DNA of 64,000 bases. Origin: Terriglobales bacterium (GTDB lineage: Bacteria; Acidobacteriota; Terriglobia; Terriglobales; Acidobacteriaceae). Each line of letters begins with the position of its first letter. Position 1 is the first letter of the stretch. Under the pieces are notes generated by a model. It ran no database searches. It was given only the letters and a program-made list of their open reading frames with translations, and was not told where the DNA came from. A program made the translations under genes and the position numbers. The DNA lies in the NCBI GenBank assembly GCA_025980765.1, contig JAICXB010000003.1, positions 1 through 64,000 on the forward strand. Reading direction: 5' to 3'. This document shows positions 54,749 to 64,000 of this stretch, piece after piece.

Positions 54749-57700
54749 TTAGAACAACGAAATTTGAAACACAGGAACAATGGTGTTGGTCGATCCGAAT
54801 CCGAAATCGTAGAAGCTCTGCGTGCGAAAGCCGGCCGAGAAGCGCAGAGGATAACTGACGGTTTGATCCGGTAACGCCGCCTGGCGTCCCTTCCAACCTC
54901 TGGTGTATGAGACGAGAAATCCGGTCTCGAAGTTGTCATAGTTATGCATTCCGAAGCCGCGGCTGGTGGCAAAGGATCCATCGAAACTCCAGCGGGCGTT
55001 GGGACGATATTCCACCTGGCCGGATGGACGCACGGCTTGACCAAGGCCGAAATTCAAATTTTGCACGCGCCATGAGCGAATCAGTTCCGCCAGTCCGGTC
55101 ACTTTCCATTTCAATCCAAACTTGTGTTCGATTCCTCCATAGGCATTGGTGCTGAAATACTCGCGAATCTGCGGATGGATCTGCAGATCGCGAATGCCGT
55201 ATCCGGTAATCAGCGCGGTATTGCCCCACGGGCGCCCCACGCGGAACTGCAGGTGCGCCGCCTGATCTTTGGAGCTCAAGTTCTGCAGCGTGAACGGACC
55301 GGCCTCGTGAATGGCGTCGCCGCTGATCTGCAGCCAGTTGAACAAAGAATTCGTAGTCAGATATGCGAATTGCCGAAACAGGTTTTGATTCAAATCCAGC
55401 GGTGATTCCTTGTCGCGCCGCAGAGTGAATTGCAGCCCAGTGCTGAACTGCAGCTTTGCCGAGCCAATTTGAATTCTGGGATTAATCGCGGATTCGAAGT
55501 TCGTGTCATACGTATCGCGGTCGATGATCCGGTTAACGCTGGGGTAGGAAATCTGTCCGCGGGCATTGCGCTCTTCCACATAGCCGGTGATCAGAGGCCA
55601 GCCGGTAAAGCGCGCGCTGTAATAGGCGGTGCTGCGGCTCTCGTAGGAGTAACGCGGCGTGGGCAGCGATTGAGGATTATTGGCCCCGATCAGCTTGGCG
55701 TCCAGATCATAGATGGTTTCATCTTCAAAGATCGGGGCAAAGGACGTGTTGGAGACAATGCTGACCTTATCGCTCACCGGCAGACCTGCCTGTGCAGCGA
55801 CATCGAATACATCCCGTTGCAGAGTTTCGTCGCCTTCCGGAGTCACCGCGGAAGCGCGGCCCAAGGCGGAAAGGGCCATGGTCGTGTTGCCCTGTTGGCG
55901 AAAGACATTTGCCATCGCCAACTGATAGTCATAGTTCTCTTCGAGGTCTCCGGGATTGCCAAGACTCTTCAGCTCGGCCTCGGCGTTGCGTGTCTGTCCT
56001 TCCGCGAGGAAGGTGTTGGCCATGCCCACGGCGACGACGCGTTCATCGGCTCCGGAATCCTGCGCGGCCTTGTAGAGCCGGCGTGACGTATCGAAATCGT
56101 GCATCGCCAGCAACAAGCTCGCAGCCTGGGTCAGTTGATCGGTGCTCACCGGCGCAGCCTCGCCCACCCGCGCCTCCGCAAACCCGACGCTGATCTGCTG
56201 GCGCGCATCTTCATCATGCCCTTCCTTCACGAAGAGCTCTGCCAGGCTCAGGCGCACCGATACCCGGTTGGCGTCAGGAGCATCGAGCGCGCGCTGGAAG
56301 CGCTGCATGGCCGCGTCGCGGTCGCCCAGGGAGAGCAGCGCATTGCCGGTTTCAAGCAATACCGCGGAATTATCGCCCTGCTGCTCGGCGGCGCGAATAT
56401 ACGCGTAAGTGTTCTGGCGATCGCGCAGGTGCGCGTAAGCATCGGCGAGTTGGGCCTCGATCTGAGGATCGTCGGGCGTCATCGCCAGTGCTTCCTTATA
56501 CTCACCGACCGACTCGTTATAGCGGTGTTGATGGAAAAGCACATCCGCCAATGCCAGATGCAGAGTGGGATCGTCAGGCGAGTCCTTGAGCGCGGCACGA
56601 TATTCGTCCACCGCTTTGCCGTACAGCTGCTGCTCACGATAGGCTCCGGCGGCGGCCAGGTGCGTGGCCCCGGACTCGCCCAGGATCTTCTCCGCTTTCT
56701 CGGCTTCTTCTAACGCGACCCTGCCATGGTGAAGTTCCAAATTGGAAAACGCCAGCCCCAGGTGCGCGGCGCCATTATTGGGCGAGAGCTTAATGGCCTG
56801 ATTGAAATCTCTGGCGGCCTGCTGAGCGTCGTTGAGATCGTTCAGCACGTATCCGCGATTTACATAGGCCTCCACCATTTTCGGGTCTCTCTTCATGGCC
56901 CGGGTGAAGTCGTCGGCGGCCTGCTGCAACAGCCCGTGCTGCTTGTCCACATAGCCATTCAGCAGCGGAATGTTTGCTTCCCGCGGCAAGACCGTTTCAT
57001 ATTGGGAGGTGAGGCGCAGCAGTTCGTCATAACGGCCGAGGTTGTACAGGTCATAGCCGAGATAGACGGCCGCATCGCGGTCTTTGGGAAGCAATTGAAT
57101 CACCTTGCGTCCGATTGCAGCCGACTCCTTGTATTTGCCGGTGAAGGTGAGATAGCGTTCGCGTTCGCGCATCACCCGGGGCTCGTCATTCATGGAGCCG
57201 GTTGCACGCGCCAGCCATTTGCCCGCAAGGTCCAGCTTATGCCACTCGATTCCGTTGTTTGCGCCCCCAGCGACGGTGAGGGCCATTTTGGGCGCCAACT
57301 GGTAAGCGCGCTCGTAACTGACTTCGGCCGGCTCATGCTTGCGCTCAGATACGTACATGTCTCCCAGCGCGAGGTACGGCTCGTATTCGTTGGGATAAAG
57401 TTTGGCCACCTGTTCAAAGTATTGCTGGGCCTTTGCATTGTTCTTATCGTCGCGTGCGAGATAGCCAAGCGACATCAATGCAAACTTGTTGTTGGGCTGA
57501 AGCGTGAGCACCTTTTCGAAAGCTTGCTCGGCTTCCTTGTTCTTGTCTGCGCGCCAGAGAACGGCCGCATAACCGAGCAGAATGTCGGCATTGTCCGGCG
57601 CGAGCGCGATCGCTTCCTTATAGTCGGCTTCCGAGCCGGCCATATCGCCTTCCCCGGACTTGATAGCGGCGCGCAAGCGCAGAAACTCCGATCGCGCTGG

Positions 57701-58984
57701 TCCTTGAATATCGATCTTGCTGATGGCAGCCGCAGCGATGTCCATCTGCTGCTTTTCGCCATTGCGGTCGCCGGAGGTTTGGTACAGGTTGGCCAGGCTG
57801 AGGCGCAGTTCCAGAGGATACAGTGGGCCCTCAGGCGCCGCTTCGGGCAGATTAGCCAGCGCCGCGGTGTACTCGCGGATCGCGTCCTGAGTGCGTCCTT
57901 CAGTCTTGGCAATGTCAGCACGAATGGCATGCAGCCGATAGTGATTGGCATCAAGCTTGGCGGCGCGATCGAGGAAGATGTTGGCCTTGCGGATGTTTGC
58001 CGCGCGCACCAGGGTGGATGCCGCATCTAGCTGATATTGAATGCTCTTCGGCGCAGAATTGGCCGCTTGCACGTAGGTATCGGCCGCGTCTTTGATGTCG
58101 CCAGAGAGTTCGTAGGTCCACGCCAGTTCCGCCAGCAGGTCAGGCGATTTGTGCGACACGGCCTTTAGCGATTGAATGGCGGAGCGATAGTCCTTCGAGT
58201 CGCGATAGTAGGAAGCGAAAGCACGCGCCACTTCCGGCGAGTTGCCGCCGTGGGCCTTGGCGCGGTCCAGCATCTGCTTGGCCTGTTGCGGCTGCTTCAT
58301 GCGCATCAGGGCCGTAGCCATCAGTACTTCATTGCGCATTCCCGGACGCATGCTATCGGCGCGCTGCAGTAGCGAGAGTGCGCGCTGGTTGTCTCCAGAT
58401 TGCAGGAATAACTCGCCCGCCATAGCCACTTCATTTTCCCGCTTTGGATTTGCGGCGACGATCTGCAACAGCAGACGCTTGGCTTCATCGGTGTTGCCGG
58501 CGCGAACATAAGTCTGCGCCAGGCCGGACAAGCCATCGACAGAACTTGGATCGAGTTTTAGGCCGTGGTTGTACGCGTCCAGCGACTCCTGGGTCTTTCC
58601 CGATAAACGCGCTGCATAACCCAGCAGAAACCATTGGTTGGGGTCGGTTGGCGCGGAGCGGGTGGCCTGCTCGGCGTACGCGGTGGCTTGCGCGTACTTG
58701 CCGGTTTTCAGCGCGGTCTGCGCCGCGCGACTCAAGCGGGCCACGCCGATGTTCGATCCCCATCCGAACCCGCTGCTGGATTTTGCCGGCGCCTTCGCTT
58801 TCGGGCCCTGCGTCTGGCGCTTCGGGCTCTTGGGAGTGACCTCCATCTTCTGGCCGTTGATCTCGATATTCTGCGCAGCTAGGCTCTGCACAGCCAAACA
58901 CATGCCCAGCAGCGCGACGGCAGCGGGCGCAATCAGATGGCGATAAGACTTGGGGATCATGAGCCTTGAAGTGGGTGTCGTCAT
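54749..58984 (-). CDS. Giant TPR protein with BcsC-like outer-membrane C-terminus
   Basis: The product has 1411 residues with a signal peptide; the ATG at 58960 (MIPKSYRHLIAPAAVALLGMCLAVQSLAAQ) gives the shorter N-terminus. Residues about 75-1100 hold more than twenty TPR motifs (for example YAQATAYAEQATRSAPTDPNQWFLLGYAARLSGKTQESLDAYNHGL). The last 300 residues are a beta-barrel (YSYESRSTAYYSARFTGWPLITGYVEERNARG, ending FQISLF with a terminal aromatic), as in BcsC and related exopolysaccharide exporters. Typical BcsC has about 1150 residues, so this is large. No bcsA or bcsB is in view. Outer-membrane polysaccharide export is inferred. Confidence 0.8.
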   Translation of the reverse strand: MTTPTSRLMIPKSYRHLIAPAAVALLGMCLAVQSLAAQNIEINGQKMEVTPKSPKRQTQGPKAKAPAKSSSGFGWGSNIGVARLSRAAQTALKTGKYAQATAYAEQATRSAPTDPNQWFLLGYAARLSGKTQESLDAYNHGLKLDPSSVDGLSGLAQTYVRAGNTDEAKRLLLQIVAANPKRENEVAMAGELFLQSGDNQRALSLLQRADSMRPGMRNEVLMATALMRMKQPQQAKQMLDRAKAHGGNSPEVARAFASYYRDSKDYRSAIQSLKAVSHKSPDLLAELAWTYELSGDIKDAADTYVQAANSAPKSIQYQLDAASTLVRAANIRKANIFLDRAAKLDANHYRLHAIRADIAKTEGRTQDAIREYTAALANLPEAAPEGPLYPLELRLSLANLYQTSGDRNGEKQQMDIAAAAISKIDIQGPARSEFLRLRAAIKSGEGDMAGSEADYKEAIALAPDNADILLGYAAVLWRADKNKEAEQAFEKVLTLQPNNKFALMSLGYLARDDKNNAKAQQYFEQVAKLYPNEYEPYLALGDMYVSERKHEPAEVSYERAYQLAPKMALTVAGGANNGIEWHKLDLAGKWLARATGSMNDEPRVMRERERYLTFTGKYKESAAIGRKVIQLLPKDRDAAVYLGYDLYNLGRYDELLRLTSQYETVLPREANIPLLNGYVDKQHGLLQQAADDFTRAMKRDPKMVEAYVNRGYVLNDLNDAQQAARDFNQAIKLSPNNGAAHLGLAFSNLELHHGRVALEEAEKAEKILGESGATHLAAAGAYREQQLYGKAVDEYRAALKDSPDDPTLHLALADVLFHQHRYNESVGEYKEALAMTPDDPQIEAQLADAYAHLRDRQNTYAYIRAAEQQGDNSAVLLETGNALLSLGDRDAAMQRFQRALDAPDANRVSVRLSLAELFVKEGHDEDARQQISVGFAEARVGEAAPVSTDQLTQAASLLLAMHDFDTSRRLYKAAQDSGADERVVAVGMANTFLAEGQTRNAEAELKSLGNPGDLEENYDYQLAMANVFRQQGNTTMALSALGRASAVTPEGDETLQRDVFDVAAQAGLPVSDKVSIVSNTSFAPIFEDETIYDLDAKLIGANNPQSLPTPRYSYESRSTAYYSARFTGWPLITGYVEERNARGQISYPSVNRIIDRDTYDTNFESAINPRIQIGSAKLQFSTGLQFTLRRDKESPLDLNQNLFRQFAYLTTNSLFNWLQISGDAIHEAGPFTLQNLSSKDQAAHLQFRVGRPWGNTALITGYGIRDLQIHPQIREYFSTNAYGGIEHKFGLKWKVTGLAELIRSWRVQNLNFGLGQAVRPSGQVEYRPNARWSFDGSFATSRGFGMHNYDNFETGFLVSYTRGWKGRQAALPDQTVSYPLRFSAGFRTQSFYDFGFGSTNTIVPVFQISLF

Positions 58985-59073
58985 TCAGCCAGCAGGTGAA
59001 CACCTGCTCGTAGCAATAAGAGATGCGGATTCCGGCAGATTTGCCGCCTAAGCTGCAGGTCAGAGTTGCTGAC

Positions 59074-59153
59074 AATCGGGTGATCGGGCCATCGGGTGAT
59101 CGGGTGATCTTTAACTTCGCCCGATGACCCGATGGCCCCGATCACCCGATCTT
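59074..59153. repeat. ATCGGGTG/CACCCGAT fold-back array
   Basis: Four ATCGGGTGATCGGG-type words on the left and three CCCGAT-type words on the right form a fold-back that almost fills the gap between hpnK and the TPR gene. Confidence 0.75.
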
Positions 59154-59158
59154 CAAAG

Positions 59159-60028
59159 CTACAGTTCGCGGTAGCTGATCAAAGCAATGCCGTGTTTCTC
59201 GATCATTCTGCGGGTTTCCGGAGAAGAGAGGAGCTGGAACTCGACGGCGCGCGATTCTTTGAGTCGAGTCGTGGCGGCGGCGAGGTCGCGATCGTGGTAT
59301 CCAGGATGGGTTATGAGCTCCCAAGTCCCGTCCGGCATCGCATGAAGCAGGCGGGCGAACAGTTTGCGATCGAGAAAGCCGGTGGCCGCGATGCCAATTG
59401 AGCCATCCGGTGTGCTAAGTCCGTAACGACTCACGATCCCAGCAAGTCGCCCTTTCCAGGTACGCAAGAGCGTGACCTGAAATGAGCGGCTGGCGGACCT
59501 GAGGCTCCAACTGCTGCGCGACGCCGCCACTGCCCAAGCCGGCTCAAAAGGATTGCGAAAGGCGCGAATACCGTGTTCGCTTGCGGCTTTCAGAACTGCT
59601 CGCGCAACCACCGGGAGGATGTGCGAGTGCTGGTGAGAGTCAACATGCGACAAGGAGATCCCCTGCGAGATCAACCTTTCAAGCTGGGCAGACACTTCCT
59701 GATAGATCTCTTTTTCTGAAAGCTTGCCCCGAATGGCTGCGAGCGCTAGCCGGGGAACTCTCGAACGGAATCTGTCTGTGGCTCGCGGATCGACGAGGGA
59801 CGGTACAGCCGCTGGATCCGAAACAGGACGGCCGTCCACCAGCACGACGTGGCAACCGGTGGCGAGAGTCGGCGTGGCGCGAGCAATTGCGACCGCATCG
59901 CTCAATGCCGCTCCAGTAGCCATCAGCGTGGTGGAGCTCACGCAGCCGTCGCGGTGCGCTTCCGCAATCGCCCGATTTACACCCGAGGTCATGCCGAAGT
60001 CGTCTGCATTAATGATCAGGCGGCGCAC
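59159..60028 (-). CDS. hpnK: Hopanoid-associated deacetylase HpnK (ChbG/YdjC family)
   Basis: The product has 289 residues with a GTG start. Family motifs: LIINADDFGMTSGVNRAIAEAHRDGCVSSTTLMATGAAL (two Asp), TGCHVVLVDGRPV (His), ISLSHVDSHQHSHILPVVARAVL (metal and catalytic His) and WELITHPGYHD. HpnK removes the acetyl group from N-acetylglucosaminyl bacteriohopanetetrol before HpnJ acts. General YdjC deacetylases share these motifs; hpnJ in the window supports the hopanoid role. It is followed by era 85 bases downstream in genome order. Confidence 0.88.
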   Translation of the reverse strand: MRRLIINADDFGMTSGVNRAIAEAHRDGCVSSTTLMATGAALSDAVAIARATPTLATGCHVVLVDGRPVSDPAAVPSLVDPRATDRFRSRVPRLALAAIRGKLSEKEIYQEVSAQLERLISQGISLSHVDSHQHSHILPVVARAVLKAASEHGIRAFRNPFEPAWAVAASRSSWSLRSASRSFQVTLLRTWKGRLAGIVSRYGLSTPDGSIGIAATGFLDRKLFARLLHAMPDGTWELITHPGYHDRDLAAATTRLKESRAVEFQLLSSPETRRMIEKHGIALISYREL

Positions 60029-60113
60029 GCATTTCAGTGTAGATGAGAGCGGAAGGATCGGAGTTCCGGGTGTAGTGGCACAATCGGCCGAGATTGTCGT
60101 TGGTGTCCTCTTC

Positions 60114-61031
60114 TCAACGACCGCTCGGTTCCTGGCGCCAATCGAGATCGTCGAGCGCGGCCTCTGAGTTTCGCCAGTTTTCGCGTACTTTCACGAATAG
60201 CTCCAGAAAAACTTTGGTGCCGAGGAATCGTTCGATCTGCGATCGCGCAGAGGTTCCAATCTTCTTCAGCATGGAACCGCCTTTGCCGATGAGAATGGCT
60301 TTTTGACCTTGACGTTCGCAGTAGATTGCGGCCGCAATGCGGGTGAGCTTCTCGCCTGCTTCAAAGCGTTCGATCTTTACCGCGGCGGCATAGGGAACTT
60401 CTTGTCCGGTCTCAATCAACACCCGCTCGCGGACGATCTCCGCGACCATCACGCGCTCGGGCTGATCGGTGATCTGGTCCTGGGGAAAATAGCGCGGACC
60501 TTCGGGCAATATTTTGATCACCAGATCGATCAAATCTTTTAAGCCTTGTTTTTTGATTGCTGAAATGGGAATGATCTCGCGGAATTCGCGGAGCTGGCGA
60601 TAGCGGTCGATGATCTCCAGCAGCTTCGGTTTTTCAACGGCGTCGATCTTGTTGAGGAGAAGGAAAACGGGTGAAGTGACGCGTTTCAGCAGGTCGAGCA
60701 CAAACTCGTCGCCGGCGCCAAACTTCTGCGTAGCATCGACGATCAGCATCACCAGATCGCGCTCTTCGAGGGCGTCGTGCACCTCTCTCATCATGCGGCG
60801 GCCAAGTGGGGAATCCGGCTTGTGCACACCGGGAGTGTCGATGAACACGATCTGTCCGGGCGGCCTGCCTCCTCCGCCTTTCACGTTCACAAAACCCTGG
60901 ATGCGATTCCGCGTGGTCTGTGGCTTGTGCGTGACAATCGCCACCTTCTCGCCCACTAAAGCGTTCAGCAGCGTGGATTTGCCGGCGTTGGGACGACCGA
61001 TGATGGAGACGAAACCGGAATGGAAAGACAT
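60114..61031 (-). CDS. era: GTPase Era
   Basis: The product has 305 residues. G1 is GRPNAGKSTLLNALVGEK; then the switch region KPQTTRNRIQGF, G3 DTPG, G4 NKID and SAIKKQGL; the C-terminal KH domain follows (AAIYCERQGQKAILIGKGGSMLKKIGTSARSQIERFLGTKVFLELFVKVRENWR). It helps mature and assemble the 30S ribosomal subunit by binding 16S rRNA 3' end. It belongs to the conserved phoH-ybeY-corC-era order. Confidence 0.97.
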   Translation of the reverse strand: MSFHSGFVSIIGRPNAGKSTLLNALVGEKVAIVTHKPQTTRNRIQGFVNVKGGGGRPPGQIVFIDTPGVHKPDSPLGRRMMREVHDALEERDLVMLIVDATQKFGAGDEFVLDLLKRVTSPVFLLLNKIDAVEKPKLLEIIDRYRQLREFREIIPISAIKKQGLKDLIDLVIKILPEGPRYFPQDQITDQPERVMVAEIVRERVLIETGQEVPYAAAVKIERFEAGEKLTRIAAAIYCERQGQKAILIGKGGSMLKKIGTSARSQIERFLGTKVFLELFVKVRENWRNSEAALDDLDWRQEPSGR

Positions 61032-61040
61032 GGGAAAGAT

Positions 61041-61131
61041 TTCGTAATTGTGTAATTTCGAAATTGAGTAATTGAAAGCAAAACGAGCCGTTCAATTACC
61101 AAATTACCCGATTACACAATTACCAAATTGG
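61041..61131. repeat. AATTACC/GTAATTG fold-back array
   Basis: GTAATTGTGTAATTTCG, AATTGAGTAATTG on the left and TTCAATTACCAAATTACCCG, ATTACACAATTACC on the right are inverted words. It fills the whole 106-base gap between corC and era and has base composition far from its neighbours. Confidence 0.75.
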
Positions 61132-61137
61132 TCTCAA

Positions 61138-62412
61138 TCAAGAAATCACAATTTTCTTTAGCGGCTCCTGGACCAGGCGGCTGATTCGCACCCGCTCAAT
61201 GCGCCGATCGGTGGATTCGAGCACCTCGAATCGCAATCCGCCATATTCAACCGCTTCTCCGGCCTGCGGAATGCGGCCTGCGATCTCGCTCACCAGCCCA
61301 GCAACGGTAGTGGCTTCGACATCCTGGGGGTGAAAATCGAACAGTTCGTCAAGCATATCGAGGTCGGTAGCGCCCGGTACCACGTAAGAGTTCTCGCTCT
61401 CGCGCACGAGGTCGAAACGGTTTTCGTGTTCGTCGCTGATTTCGCCGACGATTTCTTCCAGCATGTCCTCCAGCGTGACCAGTCCGGCGACGCCGCCGTA
61501 TTCATCGATGGCAATCGCCATCTGAGTTTTTTCGCGCTGCATTTCCCGCAACAGCTCGCTGACTTTCTTAATCTCAGGAACGAAGTTCACCGGGCGCAGC
61601 AGCTTTGTCACTGTCTGCGTGCGTGCGTCCTCGTCGCGCACCTGGAGAACGTCGTGAGAAAAGACGATTCCCTGGATGTGATCGATATCGGGATCGTACA
61701 CCGGAATGCGCGAATGGGGCTTTTCCTGGAGCAACTCCGTGAGTTGCTCGATGGTCGTGGTGGCGGGAACAGCGATAATGTCGGGCCGCGCCGTCATCAC
61801 TTCACGCACGATCTTGTCGCCGAATTCGACGACGGAGTGGATCAGCTCTCGATCGCTTTCCTCGAGGATGCCCTCCTCGGTTCCAGCCTCAAGCAAAGCT
61901 TCCACCGCTTCCGACGGGTGCTCCGGCTGCTTCAGTTCCTGCGACTCGCTTAATGCCGCGACCGAAATACCGAAGCCAAGCAGGATCGTGATCGGAAGCG
62001 CAAGCCAGATCAGGATCTTCAAAATGGGAAGCAGCCGGACCAGCCAGTTACCCTGGGTCCGGATAAAACAGACGTATGGCAAAAGGCGATTGAAAACCAC
62101 AACGATCAGAATGATGGCGACGGCCGCCTGAATGATCTCACCCGCGCTCCAGCGGCCGTCATAAAAGACCGCATAGCCGATCAGCAGGGACACCGCCGCG
62201 GTGATCAACTGTGCGAGCGCTTGCATCGAAAGCGCCGCGCGCGCCGGGCTTACGCCCAGTCTTGGTTCCACTCGCGTTTCGTAGCTCTGGATATTGTCTT
62301 CAAACTCCCGCGAGAGGATCTTTCCCTTTTCGGAATAGATTCGCTCGACATACGAAACCAACGTGAGCAGCAGCGCGAGCACGATGAGTGCAGTCAGGAG
62401 CACCAGGATCAT
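61138..62412 (-). CDS. corC: CorC/HlyC-type CNNM and CBS domain membrane protein
   Basis: The product has 424 residues. Three to four hydrophobic helices in the N-terminal DUF21/CNNM part (residues about 1-180), a CBS pair (about 210-330; VMTARPDIIAVPATTTIEQLTELLQEKPHSRIPVY, MAIAIDEYGGVAGLVTLEDMLEEIVGEI) and a CorC/HlyC C-terminal domain (about 340-420). The family is linked to magnesium or cobalt handling. It overlaps ybeY by 4 bases and its neighbours fit the standard cluster. Confidence 0.93.
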   Translation of the reverse strand: MILVLLTALIVLALLLTLVSYVERIYSEKGKILSREFEDNIQSYETRVEPRLGVSPARAALSMQALAQLITAAVSLLIGYAVFYDGRWSAGEIIQAAVAIILIVVVFNRLLPYVCFIRTQGNWLVRLLPILKILIWLALPITILLGFGISVAALSESQELKQPEHPSEAVEALLEAGTEEGILEESDRELIHSVVEFGDKIVREVMTARPDIIAVPATTTIEQLTELLQEKPHSRIPVYDPDIDHIQGIVFSHDVLQVRDEDARTQTVTKLLRPVNFVPEIKKVSELLREMQREKTQMAIAIDEYGGVAGLVTLEDMLEEIVGEISDEHENRFDLVRESENSYVVPGATDLDMLDELFDFHPQDVEATTVAGLVSEIAGRIPQAGEAVEYGGLRFEVLESTDRRIERVRISRLVQEPLKKIVIS

Positions 62413-63026
62413 GAACGGCCTCTGCGGCGAGCATTGCTGTTCTGCGTCGTGCGACGTCGCCCGTTATATGGCCGAGGCGTGGATCGAGTCCGACCGGCGC
62501 TGCGTTCGTTGGTGGGCAGATTGCGCTCGATCAAGCCAAGCGGCAGCTTCAGCTTGGCCCGCAACTGGTTCTCCAGTATGGCCATTTCGCCGTCGTCCCG
62601 CTCGTGATCGTAGCCGGCGAGATGCAGCACGCCGTGCAAGATCAGAATCTTCAGTTCCGATTCAACCGAATGTCCAAGCCTGGCGGCATTGTCGCGCGCG
62701 ATATCGATGGAAATGGCAATATCACCGGCGATTTTCGGCCCAGCAGTTTGTATGGCTGAGGGAAACGACAGCACATCCGTGGGATGATTTTTGTGGCGGA
62801 ATTGTCGATTGAGTCTTCGCATCTCATCATTACCGGCAAAGAAGACAGTGATTTTCTCCTTCAGTCCGACTTCTCGTCGAGCTCGAAGTAAGAAACGAGC
62901 GAATCGCGCGCGGTCCGCTGGCCGCATCCGCAAATTGACTCCAACAATCATGTCCTGTTTAGAGAGTAAACGGCGGCAGGCTACCCTGGGCCGGGCCGCG
63001 AGCGATAAATCCGGTTCGTCGTTCAT
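62409..63026 (-). CDS. ybeY: Endoribonuclease YbeY
   Basis: The product has 205 residues. The metal motif HGVLHLAGYDHERDDGEM (three His), NRQFRHKNHPTDVLSFP and GDIAISIDIA are clear. It acts in 16S rRNA maturation and ribosome quality control. A start at 62951 (MIVGVNLRMRPADRA) would give 180 residues and fits the usual family length of about 155-180; the longer form is kept because no clear ribosome-binding site decides. It has a basic C-terminal tail of about 35 residues. Confidence 0.93.
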   Translation of the reverse strand: MNDEPDLSLAARPRVACRRLLSKQDMIVGVNLRMRPADRARFARFLLRARREVGLKEKITVFFAGNDEMRRLNRQFRHKNHPTDVLSFPSAIQTAGPKIAGDIAISIDIARDNAARLGHSVESELKILILHGVLHLAGYDHERDDGEMAILENQLRAKLKLPLGLIERNLPTNERSAGRTRSTPRPYNGRRRTTQNSNARRRGRS

Positions 63027-63044
63027 GATGCGACCACAGGCGCG

Positions 63045-64000
63045 CTATTGCTCCAGCAGCGGAGGTTGCGCCACATCGGGTTCGATTGATTCCACCGGTG
63101 CAGCCACAGGCAGCAAAGAGAGCTGCTGCTCCATTCGCTGTTTGTGATCGTCATAGGCATGGATGATGCGTTGCACGAGCACGTGGCGTACAACATCGCT
63201 TTCATCGAAGAAGTTGAACGAGATGCCGTTCACGCCTTTGAGCACGTCGATGGCCTCGATCAGCCCGCTGCGACGTGCATTGGGCAGGTCGATTTGCGTG
63301 ATGTCACCAGTGATTACCGCTTTGGCGTTGAAGCCCATGCGGGTAAGAAACATTTTCATCTGTTCGGAGGTGGTGTTCTGCGCTTCGTCAAGAATGATAA
63401 AGCTGTCATTCAACGTTCGCCCGCGCATGAACGCAATCGGCGCAATTTCGATGATGTTGCGCTCCAGATAGCGGTCCACTTTCTCCTGATCGAGCAAATC
63501 ATACAGGGCATCATAGAGAGGCCGCAGATAAGGATCGACCTTTTCCTGCAACGTTCCCGGCAAGAATCCAAGCCTCTCGCCGGCTTCGACCGCCGGACGC
63601 GCCAATACGATGCGGTTCACTTGCTTATTGACCAGGGCGGCAACCGCCATTGCTACTGCAAGATAGGTTTTTCCCGTGCCCGCCGGGCCAACGCCGAAGA
63701 CCATGTCATTTTTCTCGATGGCCTCGATGTAGCGCCGCTGGTTCAAGCTCTTGGGCTGCACTGGACGTTTTCCGAACGAGCGTTGCCGTCCGGCCTCGGC
63801 GAGACTGCGCAAAGAGGCAGTGGGATCGGTGGTCACGACCCGCAAAATCGATCCGAGATCTCCGTTGTGGAAGGTGTATCCCGACTTGCGCAGATACTCG
63901 TAATCGTTGAATACCTGCTCCGCTCGCGCTACATCGCGCGCTGCGCCCTCAATTGCGACGTGATTGGCTCGCAAATCGATCGATACGTTGAGTCCGGCCT
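63045..64000 (-). CDS. phoH: PhoH-like ATPase (5' end beyond the window)
   Basis: The visible part has at least 318 residues and the frame is still open at the window edge with [18 protein letters not shown], so the true start lies outside. Walker A is [17 protein letters not shown], Walker B region [16 protein letters not shown], then [22 protein letters not shown]. PhoH is an NTPase of the phosphate or RNA-processing type. It is followed by ybeY (18 bases), corC and era in the standard order. Confidence 0.92.
   Translation of the reverse strand, partial: AGLNVSIDLRANHVAIEGAARDVARAEQVFNDYEYLRKSGYTFHNGDLGSILRVVTTDPTASLRSLAEAGRQRSFGKRPVQPKSLNQRRYIEAIEKNDMVFGVGPAGTGKTYLAVAMAVAALVNKQVNRIVLARPAVEAGERLGFLPGTLQEKVDPYLRPLYDALYDLLDQEKVDRYLERNIIEIAPIAFMRGRTLNDSFIILDEAQNTTSEQMKMFLTRMGFNAKAVITGDITQIDLPNARRSGLIEAIDVLKGVNGISFNFFDESDVVRHVLVQRIIHAYDDHKQRMEQQLSLLPVAAPVESIEPDVAQPPLLEQ

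Noticed and set aside
56726-58030. 434-codon plus-strand frame opposite the TPR protein
   Set aside because: Repetitive TPR codon use gives open antisense frames; no start signal.

Overview
The window looks like a chromosomal segment of an Acidobacteriota bacterium, most likely class Terriglobia. The grounds are large MacB/FtsX-like permeases with the acidobacterial N-terminal extension (one behind a PadR regulator), a secreted tricorn protease, hopanoid side-chain genes hpnJ and hpnK, a dnaK-dnaJ-hspR chaperone cluster, many secreted proteins with carboxypeptidase-regulatory or Ig-like modules, and abundant intergenic fold-back repeats. This is inference from gene content; no rRNA or tRNA gene is present to confirm it.

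Layout. 1-4.7 kb is an Rhs polymorphic-toxin scrapyard: an orphan Rhs tip with a candidate RNase-type toxin and immunity gene, a second Rhs core without its N-terminus, several small secreted or membrane ORFs, and a decayed third Rhs tip. 4.8-8.5 kb holds a MocR-type regulator divergent from a periplasmic thioredoxin-like gene whose first active-site cysteine codon is an in-frame TGA, followed by a strong SECIS-like hairpin (the best finding of the window), then a secreted protein. 9.2-21.4 kb carries padR plus an ADOP permease, an FGE-like lipid- or wall-side protein, a tricorn protease, a second permease and a secreted phosphoesterase. 21.4-32.2 kb is mostly plus-strand metabolism: an M24 peptidase, accB-accC, thiE, two APC amino-acid permeases, hicBA, a K+ channel with an RCK domain, nnrDE and tsaE. 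32.2-37.9 kb is the minus-strand fabI-hspR-dnaJ-(55 aa ORF)-dnaK block with a HspR-type operator embedded in the dnaK promoter. 38.2-44 kb has a third APC permease, a frameshifted RAYT transposase between two 98-bp inverted flanks, a secreted carboxypeptidase-regulatory protein, a candidate toxin-antitoxin pair and a zinc-binding-like protein. 44-54.7 kb contains hpnJ with a small DMT-type membrane protein, a TolC-like protein, two tandem His/Asp/Arg-rich secreted paralogues, a UDP-glucuronate decarboxylase, a GH99/GH71-like secreted protein and a glycosyltransferase. 54.7-64 kb has a giant TPR/BcsC-like outer-membrane protein, hpnK, and the conserved era-corC-ybeY-phoH run, with phoH cut by the window edge.

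How the genes work together. accB/accC and fabI serve fatty-acid synthesis. HpnK and HpnJ are successive steps in turning glucosaminyl bacteriohopanetetrol into its cyclitol ether. The UDP-glucuronate decarboxylase, glycosyltransferase, GH99-like protein and BcsC-like protein suggest surface polysaccharide work. The chaperone block is under apparent HspR control. A second theme is non-coding: at least ten intergenic gaps hold fold-back arrays in which a short word, usually private to that gap, is repeated in direct and inverted orientation. In addition there are two copies of a roughly 100-bp MITE-like element and two of an 18-bp-arm inverted repeat.
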